The notes beneath the pieces were generated by a model that saw only the letters and a list, made by a program, of their open reading frames with translations, was not told where the DNA came from and did not search any database. Below are positions 1-6,645 of a stretch of DNA of 64,000 nucleotides, piece by piece. Source of the DNA: Thermodesulfatator indicus DSM 15286 (GTDB taxonomy: Bacteria; Desulfobacterota; Thermodesulfobacteria; Thermodesulfobacteriales; Thermodesulfatatoraceae); assembly GCF_000217795.1 (NCBI RefSeq), contig NC_015681.1:673244-737243 (forward strand), written 5' to 3'. Position 1 is the stretch's first letter, and the number at the start of each line of letters is the position of its first letter. Made by a program: the position numbers and the translations under genes.

Positions 1-950
1 AAACCAAAGTGGATAGCTTTATCTAAATGATAGCCAACTTTTTTTAGTTCATCTAAACTCTTCGGGCCAAAATAAAGCTTTAAGTTTATTTGTTTCTCTT
101 CATGAGGGGCAAAAGTAATTTTGGGAGTCCAAAGTATAAGTTCATCAGTATTTCCTTCTAAGCGTCTAAAAGTAACTCGCCAATCATTTCCTTTTGGAGG
201 AATTATGGCCATAAGAAAATAAGGATCTCCATAAGCAACCCAATCTAAATCACCTTTATATTCAATAATCTTATCTTTTAGTTTAACTTCTTCATAAATA
301 CCGTTATGACTATAAGCTGGCCCTCTAAATACATAACGGTCAAGTTTGGCAACTGGATGTGAAGCCATCCTAAATAAAATATTATCAGAAATAGGTTTAT
401 CTGTAGGATTTTTAATTTTAACATCCAAATTAAAGAGATAAGAACCATCTTTAAAAGAAAATTTCTTATCTATAATTAGCGGAGTCTTGACAACGGGTTC
501 AAAAAGAATATCTCCTTTCTGTTCTTTATCTAAAGTGAGTTCAAGAGGATTAGCTTTATAAGGAGAAATAGCCAATTTAGGAGCAATTGTGGGATAGACT
601 TCAATAGGAAGCCCAAACTTAGGTGAATTAATTAAATCTACCGGAGGTGAATCAGGATCTAAAGTCTTCTTATACTTTAGCAGCTTAAAATGAGTAAAAC
701 GCGCCCCTGCTTCAGTAATTTGGGCCTCAAAAAGAGATGTATCTACTTTAGCTTCTTTTATATTCTGATAGTTCTTCTGTTCGGGAACTATTGCTTTTTG
801 AGGGAAATTTTCTTTTTCTGTTTTTACAACTTGCTGAGTAGTAGTTACTGCTTTTTTTTGAGTTTGAGTTTTATGTGGAGAAAACAAAAGTTGAAAACCA
901 ACTATTACCAACATAGAAAGAATTATAGCTATAATGACGTTTCGTTCCAT
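1..950 (-). CDS. yidC: membrane protein insertase YidC (N-terminal part; runs off the window)
   Basis: Translating the minus strand from an ATG at 950 gives an open frame to the window edge. It begins with MERNVIIAIILSMLVIVG, the typical N-terminal membrane anchor of YidC, followed by a low-complexity linker and a large periplasmic beta domain. Near the window edge it reads FGPKSLDELKKVGYHLDKA, which matches the end of that domain in Gram-negative YidC. The product inserts inner-membrane proteins, alone or with SecYEG; the catalytic five-helix core lies outside the window. It follows yidD with a 22-nt overlap in the conserved rpmH-rnpA-yidD-yidC order, so translational coupling is likely. The long periplasmic domain argues for a Gram-negative host. 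Confidence 0.95.
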   Translation of the reverse strand, partial: MERNVIIAIILSMLVIVGFQLLFSPHKTQTQKKAVTTTQQVVKTEKENFPQKAIVPEQKNYQNIKEAKVDTSLFEAQITEAGARFTHFKLLKYKKTLDPDSPPVDLINSPKFGLPIEVYPTIAPKLAISPYKANPLELTLDKEQKGDILFEPVVKTPLIIDKKFSFKDGSYLFNLDVKIKNPTDKPISDNILFRMASHPVAKLDRYVFRGPAYSHNGIYEEVKLKDKIIEYKGDLDWVAYGDPYFLMAIIPPKGNDWRVTFRRLEGNTDELILWTPKITFAPHEEKQINLKLYFGPKSLDELKKVGYHLDKAIHFG

Positions 951-1210
951 TTGGAAATTACTCCTTTATTCAATTTTTTAGGCCATAATGAAGGGAATCT
1001 TTCTGGTACAGGATCATAGCCACCTTTACATAAAGGGTGACAACGCATAAGCCTAAAGCAGGCTAAAATCAATCCCTTTATTACCCCAAACTTAGAAATA
1101 GATTCTATAGCATAATGACTACAAGTAGGATAAAAACGACAACTTTGAGGCAAAAAAGGTGAAAGTAATAATTGATATATTTTAATAACTTTTATAACTA
1201 TTTTTCTCAT
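929..1210 (-). CDS. yidD: membrane protein insertion efficiency factor YidD
   Basis: A 93-residue protein of the YidD/UPF0161 family. It contains the diagnostic stretch LLLSPFLPQSCRFYPTCSHY, followed by HPLCKGGYDPVP. YidD is a small membrane-associated protein that assists YidC-dependent insertion. The frame is open to 1228, but I chose the ATG at 1210 (MRKIV) because family members start there. The start lies inside rnpA (28-nt overlap) and the stop overlaps the yidC start. The family assignment is secure; only the exact start is uncertain. Confidence 0.93.
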   Translation of the reverse strand: MRKIVIKVIKIYQLLLSPFLPQSCRFYPTCSHYAIESISKFGVIKGLILACFRLMRCHPLCKGGYDPVPERFPSLWPKKLNKGVISKWNETSL

Positions 1211-1559
1211 ACTTTTTAAATAATTCAACTAAATCTTTTTTAATTTTATCTTGAGGGATTTCTAATATTTTAGCCCTAGGAATTATAACTATATCATGAC
1301 TTAAAGGGAAGATATCTCTATTTCTTCTAAATACTTCTCGCAAAATTCGTTTAATATAATTACGTTTCACCGCATTTCCTACCTTTTTGGAAACACTAAG
1401 ACCTAATCTTGAATGGCCTAATTGATTTGGGGCTAGTATTATTCTTAAATAAGGTAACGAAAGGCGTTTACCTTGACGGTAAACCCTTTCGTACTCCCTG
1501 CGACGCCTTAGACGCTCATCTTTGGTAAAAGATTCTTTTTTTATACCGTAAGCCGCCAA
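1182..1559 (-). CDS. rnpA: ribonuclease P protein component RnpA
   Basis: A 125-residue basic protein, the protein subunit of RNase P that assists the RNA subunit in 5' maturation of tRNA. It carries the family signature [13 protein letters not shown] in the middle and the preceding [17 protein letters not shown] strand-helix. The only usable start is a TTG at 1559, inside the last codons of rpmH (19-nt overlap). This makes the two genes translationally linked, a milder form of the overlapping rpmH/rnpA arrangement known from Thermus. Length is normal for the family. Confidence 0.95.
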   Translation of the reverse strand: MAAYGIKKESFTKDERLRRRREYERVYRQGKRLSLPYLRIILAPNQLGHSRLGLSVSKKVGNAVKRNYIKRILREVFRRNRDIFPLSHDIVIIPRAKILEIPQDKIKKDLVELFKKYEKNSYKSY

Positions 1560-1675
1560 CGTCCCTTACGCCGCCTGTTAGCCAAAATACGCCTTCCTGA
1601 ACGAGTTCTCATGCGAGCTCGAAAACCATGGCATCTTTTACGCTTGATACGACTGGGTTGATAAGTACGTTTCAT
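1541..1675 (-). CDS. rpmH: 50S ribosomal protein L34
   Basis: A 44-residue, very basic protein beginning [20 protein letters not shown] and ending GRWRLTV. It matches L34 over its whole length, with the conserved KR-x-HGFR (here CHGFRAR), GRR and NRRRKGR elements. It is short and easily missed by gene finders. A strong Shine-Dalgarno sequence (GGAGG) sits seven bases before the ATG. It heads the rnpA-yidD-yidC cluster. In many genomes dnaA and oriC lie upstream of rpmH, but here the upstream neighbour is a YfdX gene, so no origin is evident. Confidence 0.97.
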   Translation of the reverse strand: MKRTYQPSRIKRKRCHGFRARMRTRSGRRILANRRRKGRWRLTV

Positions 1676-1719
1676 AGCATTCCTCCAGATATATGATCTT
1701 CAAAATAACACAAAATAAT

Positions 1720-1750
1720 ATAAAAACGGCCTTAATTTTCAAAGGCCGTT
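1720..1750 (-). terminator. intrinsic terminator downstream of the YfdX gene
   Basis: On the minus strand a 9-bp perfect stem (AACGGCCTT pairing with AAGGCCGTT, 8-nt loop) is followed directly by a run of T. It lies between the YfdX stop and rpmH and would end leftward transcription from the YfdX gene. Confidence 0.75.
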
Positions 1751-1794
1751 GCCTCAACCTAATAACCATACCCCTTGCCAAGTGTCAACTACTC

Positions 1795-1822
1795 AGGGAC
1801 AGGCAAATTTGCGCCTGTCCCT
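1795..1822 (-). terminator. strong hairpin just after the YfdX stop (repeated element)
   Basis: Inverted repeat AGGGACAGGC / GCCTGTCCCT with an 8-nt loop, starting six bases past the stop codon. There is no clear U-run, so it may act as an mRNA-stabilising hairpin ahead of the terminator at 1720-1750. A near-identical hairpin occurs in the same position after another gene, at 22129-22158. Confidence 0.55.
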
Positions 1823-1827
1823 CAAAA

Positions 1828-2718
1828 TTACTTGTGTTCTTTTTCAAAATGTTTGCGGAAAGCCTTAAACTTGGATAACAGCTCTTCAAACATCTTGGCA
1901 CTGTGATTTTTGCCTTTAATCTCTTTTTTGAGGTCTTTAATTCGCTTGACTAAATCTTTGTATTCTTTCTCATAATCTTTTACATATCCTAAAAGTTCTG
2001 CTATTTTCAGCTGTTTTTCAGCCCGGTTTAAATATTCAATAGCCTTGTCTTTATCAGTTTTAGCAACTTTCGAAGCGGCCTTAACAAGCATTTCTGCTCT
2101 GACTATGGGCAAAGGAATAACTACAACGTCTTGTACAAGAGAAGAAAGAGCAGCATTTAAAAGAGTTTTGGCCTCTTCTATCTTACCTTGAGCAATGTAC
2201 TTGACAGCAAGCTTTATGGTATCTGGATAAGTAGCCAGGGGAAGTTTTTCAATAATGATATCAATTTCTGACTGCAAGGTATTTAACAAAAGACGGGCTT
2301 TTTGCACATCTCCTTCATCAAGCAATTTCTGCACCTGTTTTAAAGTTTCTTCAATTTCTTTAGGGCCAGCTTGTAAATCAACAGCTACGGTAGAAACATT
2401 TATGGGCACATAAGCCAAATTAGGATTGGCCGCAAGCACCACTTCAAGTTTTCCTACGGCTTCCTGTAATACCTTGACCGCCTCATCTACTTTACCCTGG
2501 TCCAACAAAACCAAGGCTTTATGTGTATCTTCTACCGCTTTTATAGCATCTTCACTCAACTTGGCCTGAATGTTTTCGGCCGTCTTCTTGGCAGATTTTA
2601 CTGCCCCTTTAGCAACCTCTTGAGGAGTAAGAGTTTGATTAGCCGCTAAGCTAACCGAAGAACACAATAACCCCACCAGCAACCACAAAACACTAAACTT
2701 TTTAAAACACTTCCACAT
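1828..2718 (-). CDS. YfdX family protein, exported
   Basis: A 296-residue protein with a clear signal peptide (basic start, hydrophobic LWLLVGLLCSSVSLA) and a long helical body. Repeated patterns of the type LLDQGKVDEAVKVL, LLDEGDVQKARLLL and IAQGKIEEAKTLL match the YfdX family. The segment DVVVIPLPIVRAEMLVKAA is typical of the family's centre. YfdX proteins are periplasmic helical proteins linked to acid or stress response in enterobacteria; their biochemical role is unclear and the function here is not deducible. The C-terminus is a charged coiled-coil-like tail. The gene is monocistronic, with two hairpins downstream. An AAGGAGG ribosome-binding site precedes the ATG. Confidence 0.85.
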   Translation of the reverse strand: MWKCFKKFSVLWLLVGLLCSSVSLAANQTLTPQEVAKGAVKSAKKTAENIQAKLSEDAIKAVEDTHKALVLLDQGKVDEAVKVLQEAVGKLEVVLAANPNLAYVPINVSTVAVDLQAGPKEIEETLKQVQKLLDEGDVQKARLLLNTLQSEIDIIIEKLPLATYPDTIKLAVKYIAQGKIEEAKTLLNAALSSLVQDVVVIPLPIVRAEMLVKAASKVAKTDKDKAIEYLNRAEKQLKIAELLGYVKDYEKEYKDLVKRIKDLKKEIKGKNHSAKMFEELLSKFKAFRKHFEKEHK

Positions 2719-2770
2719 AACAAACCTCCTTTTTAGATTTAATTATGTTTTTTGCCAAATGCCATACTTA

Positions 2771-2896
2771 CGAGACTGCTTCGCCCATAAGGGCTCGCAG
2801 TGACACTCTAAAAAGAGTCCATTGCGAGGCTGCGCCCAGCAGCCGAAGCAATCTCTATCGCGAGGCGACATAGTCGCCGTGGCGATCAATCTATGG
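2771..2896. repeat. dispersed palindromic repeat, copy 1 (full)
   Basis: Built of three consecutive modules, each an imperfect palindrome: one ending in GGGCTCGCAGTGACA, one containing ATTGCGAGGCTGCGCCCAGC, and one containing CGAGGCGACATAGTCGCCG. The same modules recur at 5941-6149, 8108-8250, 8946-9084, 17160-17465, 20890-21180, 28633-28737, 41697-41770, 46738-46825, 49187-49305 and 54836-55018. They lie only between genes or at gene ends. The rest of the 2719-3062 gap is AT-rich with no gene that I can see. Confidence 0.9.
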
Positions 2897-3062
2897 TTTT
2901 TGCCTGTCCTTTTTTTGTAAATCTATTTTTTACAATTTTGTTGTTTTGAACTAAAAGAAAAAATAAGTTCGCCTAGAGAGGGATCAAGAATTGCCTATCT
3001 GAACTTTAATGCTTAATGATAAAGGTTTACAGTTTAAGTCCTGCCCATTAAATTAACGCACC

Positions 3063-4991
3063 ATGAAAAGAAGAATCTATCTCCGCAAAAAGACCCTTGA
3101 AGAAGCCATAAAAATCACCTTAGAGGCCTTTGCCTGGCCACGTTTTCTTAAAAAAGAGAATATCCCGGTAAAAAACGCCTTAGGCCGAATAACTGCTGAA
3201 GCTATCTATGCCAAGCGGTCAGTGCCGGCCTTTAATGCCGCCGCCATGGATGGCATTGCCGTACAGGCGGAAAAAACTTTCGGTGCTCACGAAAGTCATC
3301 CCCTACGCTTAAAAGTAGGCCAGGAAGCCTTTTTCGTTAACACCGGCGAGCCCCTTCCTCCTGACACCAACGCGGTCATCATGATTGAAGAAGTCCACCA
3401 GGTTAGCGAAGACGAAGTAGAGATAATGACTCCGGCCTTTCCCTGGCAGCACGTAAGAAAAATCGGCGAAGATGTTGTTGAAGGGGAACTCATTTTTCCG
3501 CCTTCGCATAAACTTGCGCCCTGGGACTTAGGGGCCCTTTTAGCCACCGGCCACCTTGAAATTCCTGTTAAAGAAAGGCCCAAAGTGGCTATTATTCCCA
3601 CGGGAGATGAACTCGTTTCTCCTGAAGAGGCCACCGAAGAACTTCTTAAAGAAGGCCGTACCGTAGAGTTTAACTCCACCATGATTGCCGCCACCGTAGA
3701 AGAATGGGGAGGAAAAGCCCAAGTCTTTCCCATTGTCCCGGACATCCCCGAAGAGATAGAAAAAGTTATCCTGGAGGCCCTGGAGGCTGACTTCCACCTA
3801 GTGACGGTTTTAGCCGGCTCTTCAGCAGGTTCTAAAGACCATACTGCTAACCTCATTGAAAAAGAAGGCGAACTCCTCTTCCACGGCATAGCCATGATGC
3901 CCGGGAAACCCGCTATTTTAGGCCGTATCAAGGAAAAACCGATTCTCGGTGTCCCGGGCTACCCTGTATCAGCGGTGCTCGCCTTTGAAAAATTAATGAA
4001 GCCCGCTTTTTCCGCCATGCTAGGCGTAAGGCTACCTGAAAGGCCGAAAGTAACAGCCAAAGCCGGGCGCAAAATACCCTCACGCCTGGGCACCAGAGAA
4101 TTTTTGAGGGTAAGACTTGGCGAAGTAGCCGGTGAAAAGGTTTTCATGCAGCTTAAAAGAGGGGCCGGAGCCATCACCACCCTTACTAAAGCTGACGCCC
4201 TTTGTGAAATTCCCGAAGAAGTAGAAGGCCTGGACGCTGGAACTAAAGTAACCTTGGAAATTCTGCGTCCCGAAAAAGACCTCTCGCACACCGCCCTGGT
4301 GCTGGGTAGCCATGATATGGCCCTTGATATTCTGGAAGAGTTTCTCAAAAAGGAAGCCCCGGAATATGATCTTTCTCTGGCCCATCTGGGAAGCCTTGGC
4401 GGGCTTTTGGCTTTAAGGGATAATCTCTCGCACTTTGGTGGAACTCATCTCTTTGACCCTGAAACAGGAGAATTCAATGTCCCTTACATTAAACGTCACC
4501 TGCCGGAAACCCCTCTGGTGCTGGTTCATTTTGCCTATCGTGAACAGGGCCTCATTGTTCCCAAAGGAAACCCTAAAAACATTACCCGCCTTGAAGACCT
4601 GGCCCGCGAAGACGTAACTTTTATAAACCGCCAGCCAGGGGCCGGAACCCGTGTATTACTTGATTACCACCTTGAGAAACTTGACTTAAACCCACGCCAG
4701 ATAAAAGGCTACGAGACCGAAGAAACCACTCACTTAGGAGTAGCCATTGCCGTGGCTACTGGCCGGGCTGACGTGGGCCTTGGGATTCTTGCGGCCGCAC
4801 GTCTTCTTTCTCTTGACTTTGTCCCCCTTTTCCCAGAGCGCTATGACCTAGCCGTGCGGAAGGACTTTTTCCTCTCACCCTTCTGGCAAAAAATCGCCTC
4901 AATCCTGGCTTCACAGGCCTTCCGGGAGAGGGTTTTAGCCCTTGGCGGCTACGATGTCTCTCAAATGGGAAAGATGCTTTACGAACAGTAG
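3063..4991 (+). CDS. moeA: molybdopterin molybdotransferase MoeA fused to a periplasmic-binding-like domain
   Basis: A 642-residue protein in two parts. Residues 1 to about 400 are MoeA, which inserts molybdate (or tungstate) into adenylylated molybdopterin. Visible motifs are FNAAAMDGIAV, NTGEPLPPDTNAVIMIE, a TGDEL loop, and VLAGSSAGSKD near the metal site, followed by MPGKPAILG and GVPGYPVSA. Residues from about 410 onward form a PBP-like domain, with FGGTHLFDPETGEFN and FINRQPGAGTR...LDYHLE matching the substrate-binding-like domain often fused to MoeA in archaea and thermophilic bacteria. That domain may sense molybdate or tungstate, though this is not shown. The gene stands alone and converges on the Clp1-like gene, which overlaps its last 236 bases on the opposite strand. 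Confidence 0.93.
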   Translation: MKRRIYLRKKTLEEAIKITLEAFAWPRFLKKENIPVKNALGRITAEAIYAKRSVPAFNAAAMDGIAVQAEKTFGAHESHPLRLKVGQEAFFVNTGEPLPPDTNAVIMIEEVHQVSEDEVEIMTPAFPWQHVRKIGEDVVEGELIFPPSHKLAPWDLGALLATGHLEIPVKERPKVAIIPTGDELVSPEEATEELLKEGRTVEFNSTMIAATVEEWGGKAQVFPIVPDIPEEIEKVILEALEADFHLVTVLAGSSAGSKDHTANLIEKEGELLFHGIAMMPGKPAILGRIKEKPILGVPGYPVSAVLAFEKLMKPAFSAMLGVRLPERPKVTAKAGRKIPSRLGTREFLRVRLGEVAGEKVFMQLKRGAGAITTLTKADALCEIPEEVEGLDAGTKVTLEILRPEKDLSHTALVLGSHDMALDILEEFLKKEAPEYDLSLAHLGSLGGLLALRDNLSHFGGTHLFDPETGEFNVPYIKRHLPETPLVLVHFAYREQGLIVPKGNPKNITRLEDLAREDVTFINRQPGAGTRVLLDYHLEKLDLNPRQIKGYETEETTHLGVAIAVATGRADVGLGILAAARLLSLDFVPLFPERYDLAVRKDFFLSPFWQKIASILASQAFRERVLALGGYDVSQMGKMLYEQ

Positions 4992-5844
4992 CCTTCTCAA
5001 GCTCTATACCTGGTAGTTTTACCAATATAGAACCGCAGATGAGAACTTTTATGCTTTGAGAAGTTATTGGTGTGTAAATCTTTAGGCCGTTACGGTTCAC
5101 TTCTTCAACGATACCAAGGCCAAGATGTTTTTCTCCGTCACCAAGGGCGCAAAGAAGGTTAGGCGTAATTTTTCTTTGCCGCTGAACACTTATTGCTCGC
5201 CAGGATAGTTCTATTAGGTGACAATCTGAAAAATACTTTTGGTAAGCTGCCTCACGCCGCTTTTTTCTTTCAGGCAGAGTTTTGGGGCTGGCCATGGACG
5301 AGACCTCTAGCAAACGCACCGGGTAGTGCTTAAAGGCCTGAAGAAGGGGATAAAGCTCTCGCTCCCTTTGAAAGGCTAGAATTAAATCAGGCCTTATGTT
5401 CTCAATTTTAAAGGTTTTTAAGGCCACCCCCGGACCTTTAATTAAACCGGTGGTATTTATAACGGTTACTTCGGCCTGGCTTTCTCTGGCGAGCAGGCCC
5501 GTTCCTACTACCAGAGGTAAAAGATGCCCTACCGGGGTGGTAGAACCCACAAAGTAGAGTTTTTCAGCGCAAAAAGGTCTTTCTACTTTTAGTTCCTCTG
5601 GATTTTGGAAATGTTTGAGGCCTATGGTAGTGGGAGGGCCTACGTCTTTTTGACCTACATCAGCGTCAAGAAGTGCGGCTGATATTCCGTTTAGCAGAAG
5701 CTTTTCAATAAGATAAAGGGAAAAGGTGCTTTTACCCACATCAACTCCCCCAATGAGGATAACCTTAGACGGCTTGTTAGCTAGAATTTCCTCAGCCACC
5801 TTTTCCCAGGAAGAAGGGATATCAATTGTGTTTTGGTTTGACAT
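4756..5844 (-). CDS. Clp1-like polynucleotide 5'-kinase family protein
   Basis: A 362-residue protein with a P-loop of the Clp1/Grc3 type, GGVDVGKST at residues 32-40, then LLDADVGQKDVGPPTT (Walker B-like) and VINTTGLIKGPGVALK. These match the RNA/polynucleotide 5'-hydroxyl kinase family of archaea and thermophilic bacteria, which phosphorylates 5'-OH ends of RNA or DNA. The recognisable family sequence stops around residue 285, exactly where the frame enters the antisense of moeA. The last 78 residues are rich in R, P, S and G and look like antisense readthrough rather than a domain. The true protein may therefore be shorter in relatives, with loss of the original stop here. Substrate is unknown. 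Confidence 0.8.
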   Translation of the reverse strand: MSNQNTIDIPSSWEKVAEEILANKPSKVILIGGVDVGKSTFSLYLIEKLLLNGISAALLDADVGQKDVGPPTTIGLKHFQNPEELKVERPFCAEKLYFVGSTTPVGHLLPLVVGTGLLARESQAEVTVINTTGLIKGPGVALKTFKIENIRPDLILAFQRERELYPLLQAFKHYPVRLLEVSSMASPKTLPERKKRREAAYQKYFSDCHLIELSWRAISVQRQRKITPNLLCALGDGEKHLGLGIVEEVNRNGLKIYTPITSQSIKVLICGSILVKLPGIELEKATVRKASFPFERHRSRQGLKPSPGRPVKPGLRRFFARRVRGKSPSARLGHSALGKGGQSQEKEDVRPQESQGPRQPGQ

Positions 5845-5940
5845 CTCAAATAGGTCCTGACTCGACTATTAAAACTAAGATAAAACTAAAATTGGCTTAA
5901 GATAAGTTGTTTTAAAGAGACATTTATAAAAGGCGTTACT

Positions 5941-6149
5941 TAAGAGACTGCTTCACCCATACGGGCTCGCAGTGACACCTGAGAGAGTCATTGCGAGGCT
6001 GCGCCCAGCAGCCGAAGCAATCCTTGTCGCGAGGCGACACAGTCGCCGTGGCGATCAATCTATATTTTCCTTAATTTTGCAAAGATCTCTAAAGAGACAT
6101 TTGTAAAAGACGTTACTTAAAAGACTGCTTTGCTTCGCTCGCAGTGACG
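5941..6149. repeat. dispersed palindromic repeat, copy 2 plus a partial copy
   Basis: 5941-6064 repeats the three-module unit of 2771-2896. 6119-6149 is a single shorter module (AAGACTGCTT ... CTCGCAGTGAC). Both are preceded by the same lead-in, AGAGACATTTRTAAAAGRCGTTACTTA, written here with ambiguity codes in two parts: AGAGACATTTRTAAAA and GRCGTTACTTA. No gene is visible in 5845-6218. Confidence 0.9.
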
Positions 6150-6218
6150 GGATGGTAGATGGCTAACGGCTGATGGCAGGTGGTCGATGGCCAATGGCGG
6201 TTGGTGACAAACCCTTTC

Positions 6219-6470
6219 TCATTGCCATGCGGGTCCCTTTTCCCTTCCTGTCATTGCTAACAAAGTGAAGCAACGCTTTCGCGAAACGAATGTCTCGCCT
6301 TCCCCTATCGGCCCTTCCTCTCCGTACCACCCAATTAGTACGTCCACAAGTTCGCGGCAACTCCGGCAAACCATCGTTTCGACGACGGAGACCATTCCGC
6401 AATCCTTTCCCCCGGAGACTTCGGCGCGGTATACGCACTTCTTGCACGTAAATTCAATCCTGAATCCCAT
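6219..6470 (-). pseudogene. small zinc-ribbon protein, 3' end replaced by repeat sequence
   Basis: An 83-residue frame. The first 55 or so residues look like real protein: FTCKKCVYRAEVSGG, then TMVCRSCRELVDVLIG, giving two CxxC pairs of a zinc ribbon. The remainder (RKRCFTLLAMTGREKG) is the typical translation of the dispersed genomic repeat. I recall related proteins as longer with a second cysteine cluster, so this copy is probably truncated by repeat sequence. The ATG at 6470 has a GAGGA ribosome-binding site and lies 43 nt after the attC recombination point, which is where a cassette gene would begin. Function unknown; a short functional protein is possible. Confidence 0.55.
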
Positions 6471-6512
6471 GAGAGTGTCCTCTGCGGTTGTCGCTTGTTT
6501 CAGAACCTGTCT

Positions 6513-6585
6513 GCATAACGCCCAAACTCACCTGCCGCTATGGAGCGCCAGCGGAATAGCGGTCAAGTGCACCCTATTGTTAGAA
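6513..6585 (-). other. integron attC recombination site
   Basis: Read on the minus strand, a 73-nt imperfect palindrome has the attC layout. It has an outer box TTCTAAC (6585-6579) and a terminal core GTTATGC (6519-6513), then an unpaired spacer, then an inner stem CACTTG-A-CCGCTAT pairing with ATAGCGGCAGGTG. That stem is 13 bp with one bulged base, the extrahelical base typical of attC. A variable apical loop follows. The TAAC/GTTA core pairs. It sits between the ParA-like gene (upstream on this strand) and the zinc-ribbon gene (downstream), as expected between two gene cassettes. No integrase gene is in the window. Confidence 0.75.
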
Positions 6586-6645
6586 TTTATTTTTTTATAT
6601 AATCGAAAAACTGCAATAATTTTCACTCAAAAAGTTAAAACAGAA

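Noticed and set aside
690-1019. 109-residue plus-strand ORF opposite yidC and yidD
   Set aside because: Antisense of two well-supported genes.
3296-4385. Several long minus-strand ORFs inside moeA
   Set aside because: Antisense shadows; the plus-strand frame has clear MoeA motifs.
6163-6447. 94-residue minus-strand ORF overlapping the zinc-ribbon gene
   Set aside because: Other frame of the same sequence; rich in R and G, no ribosome-binding site and no family-like pattern.
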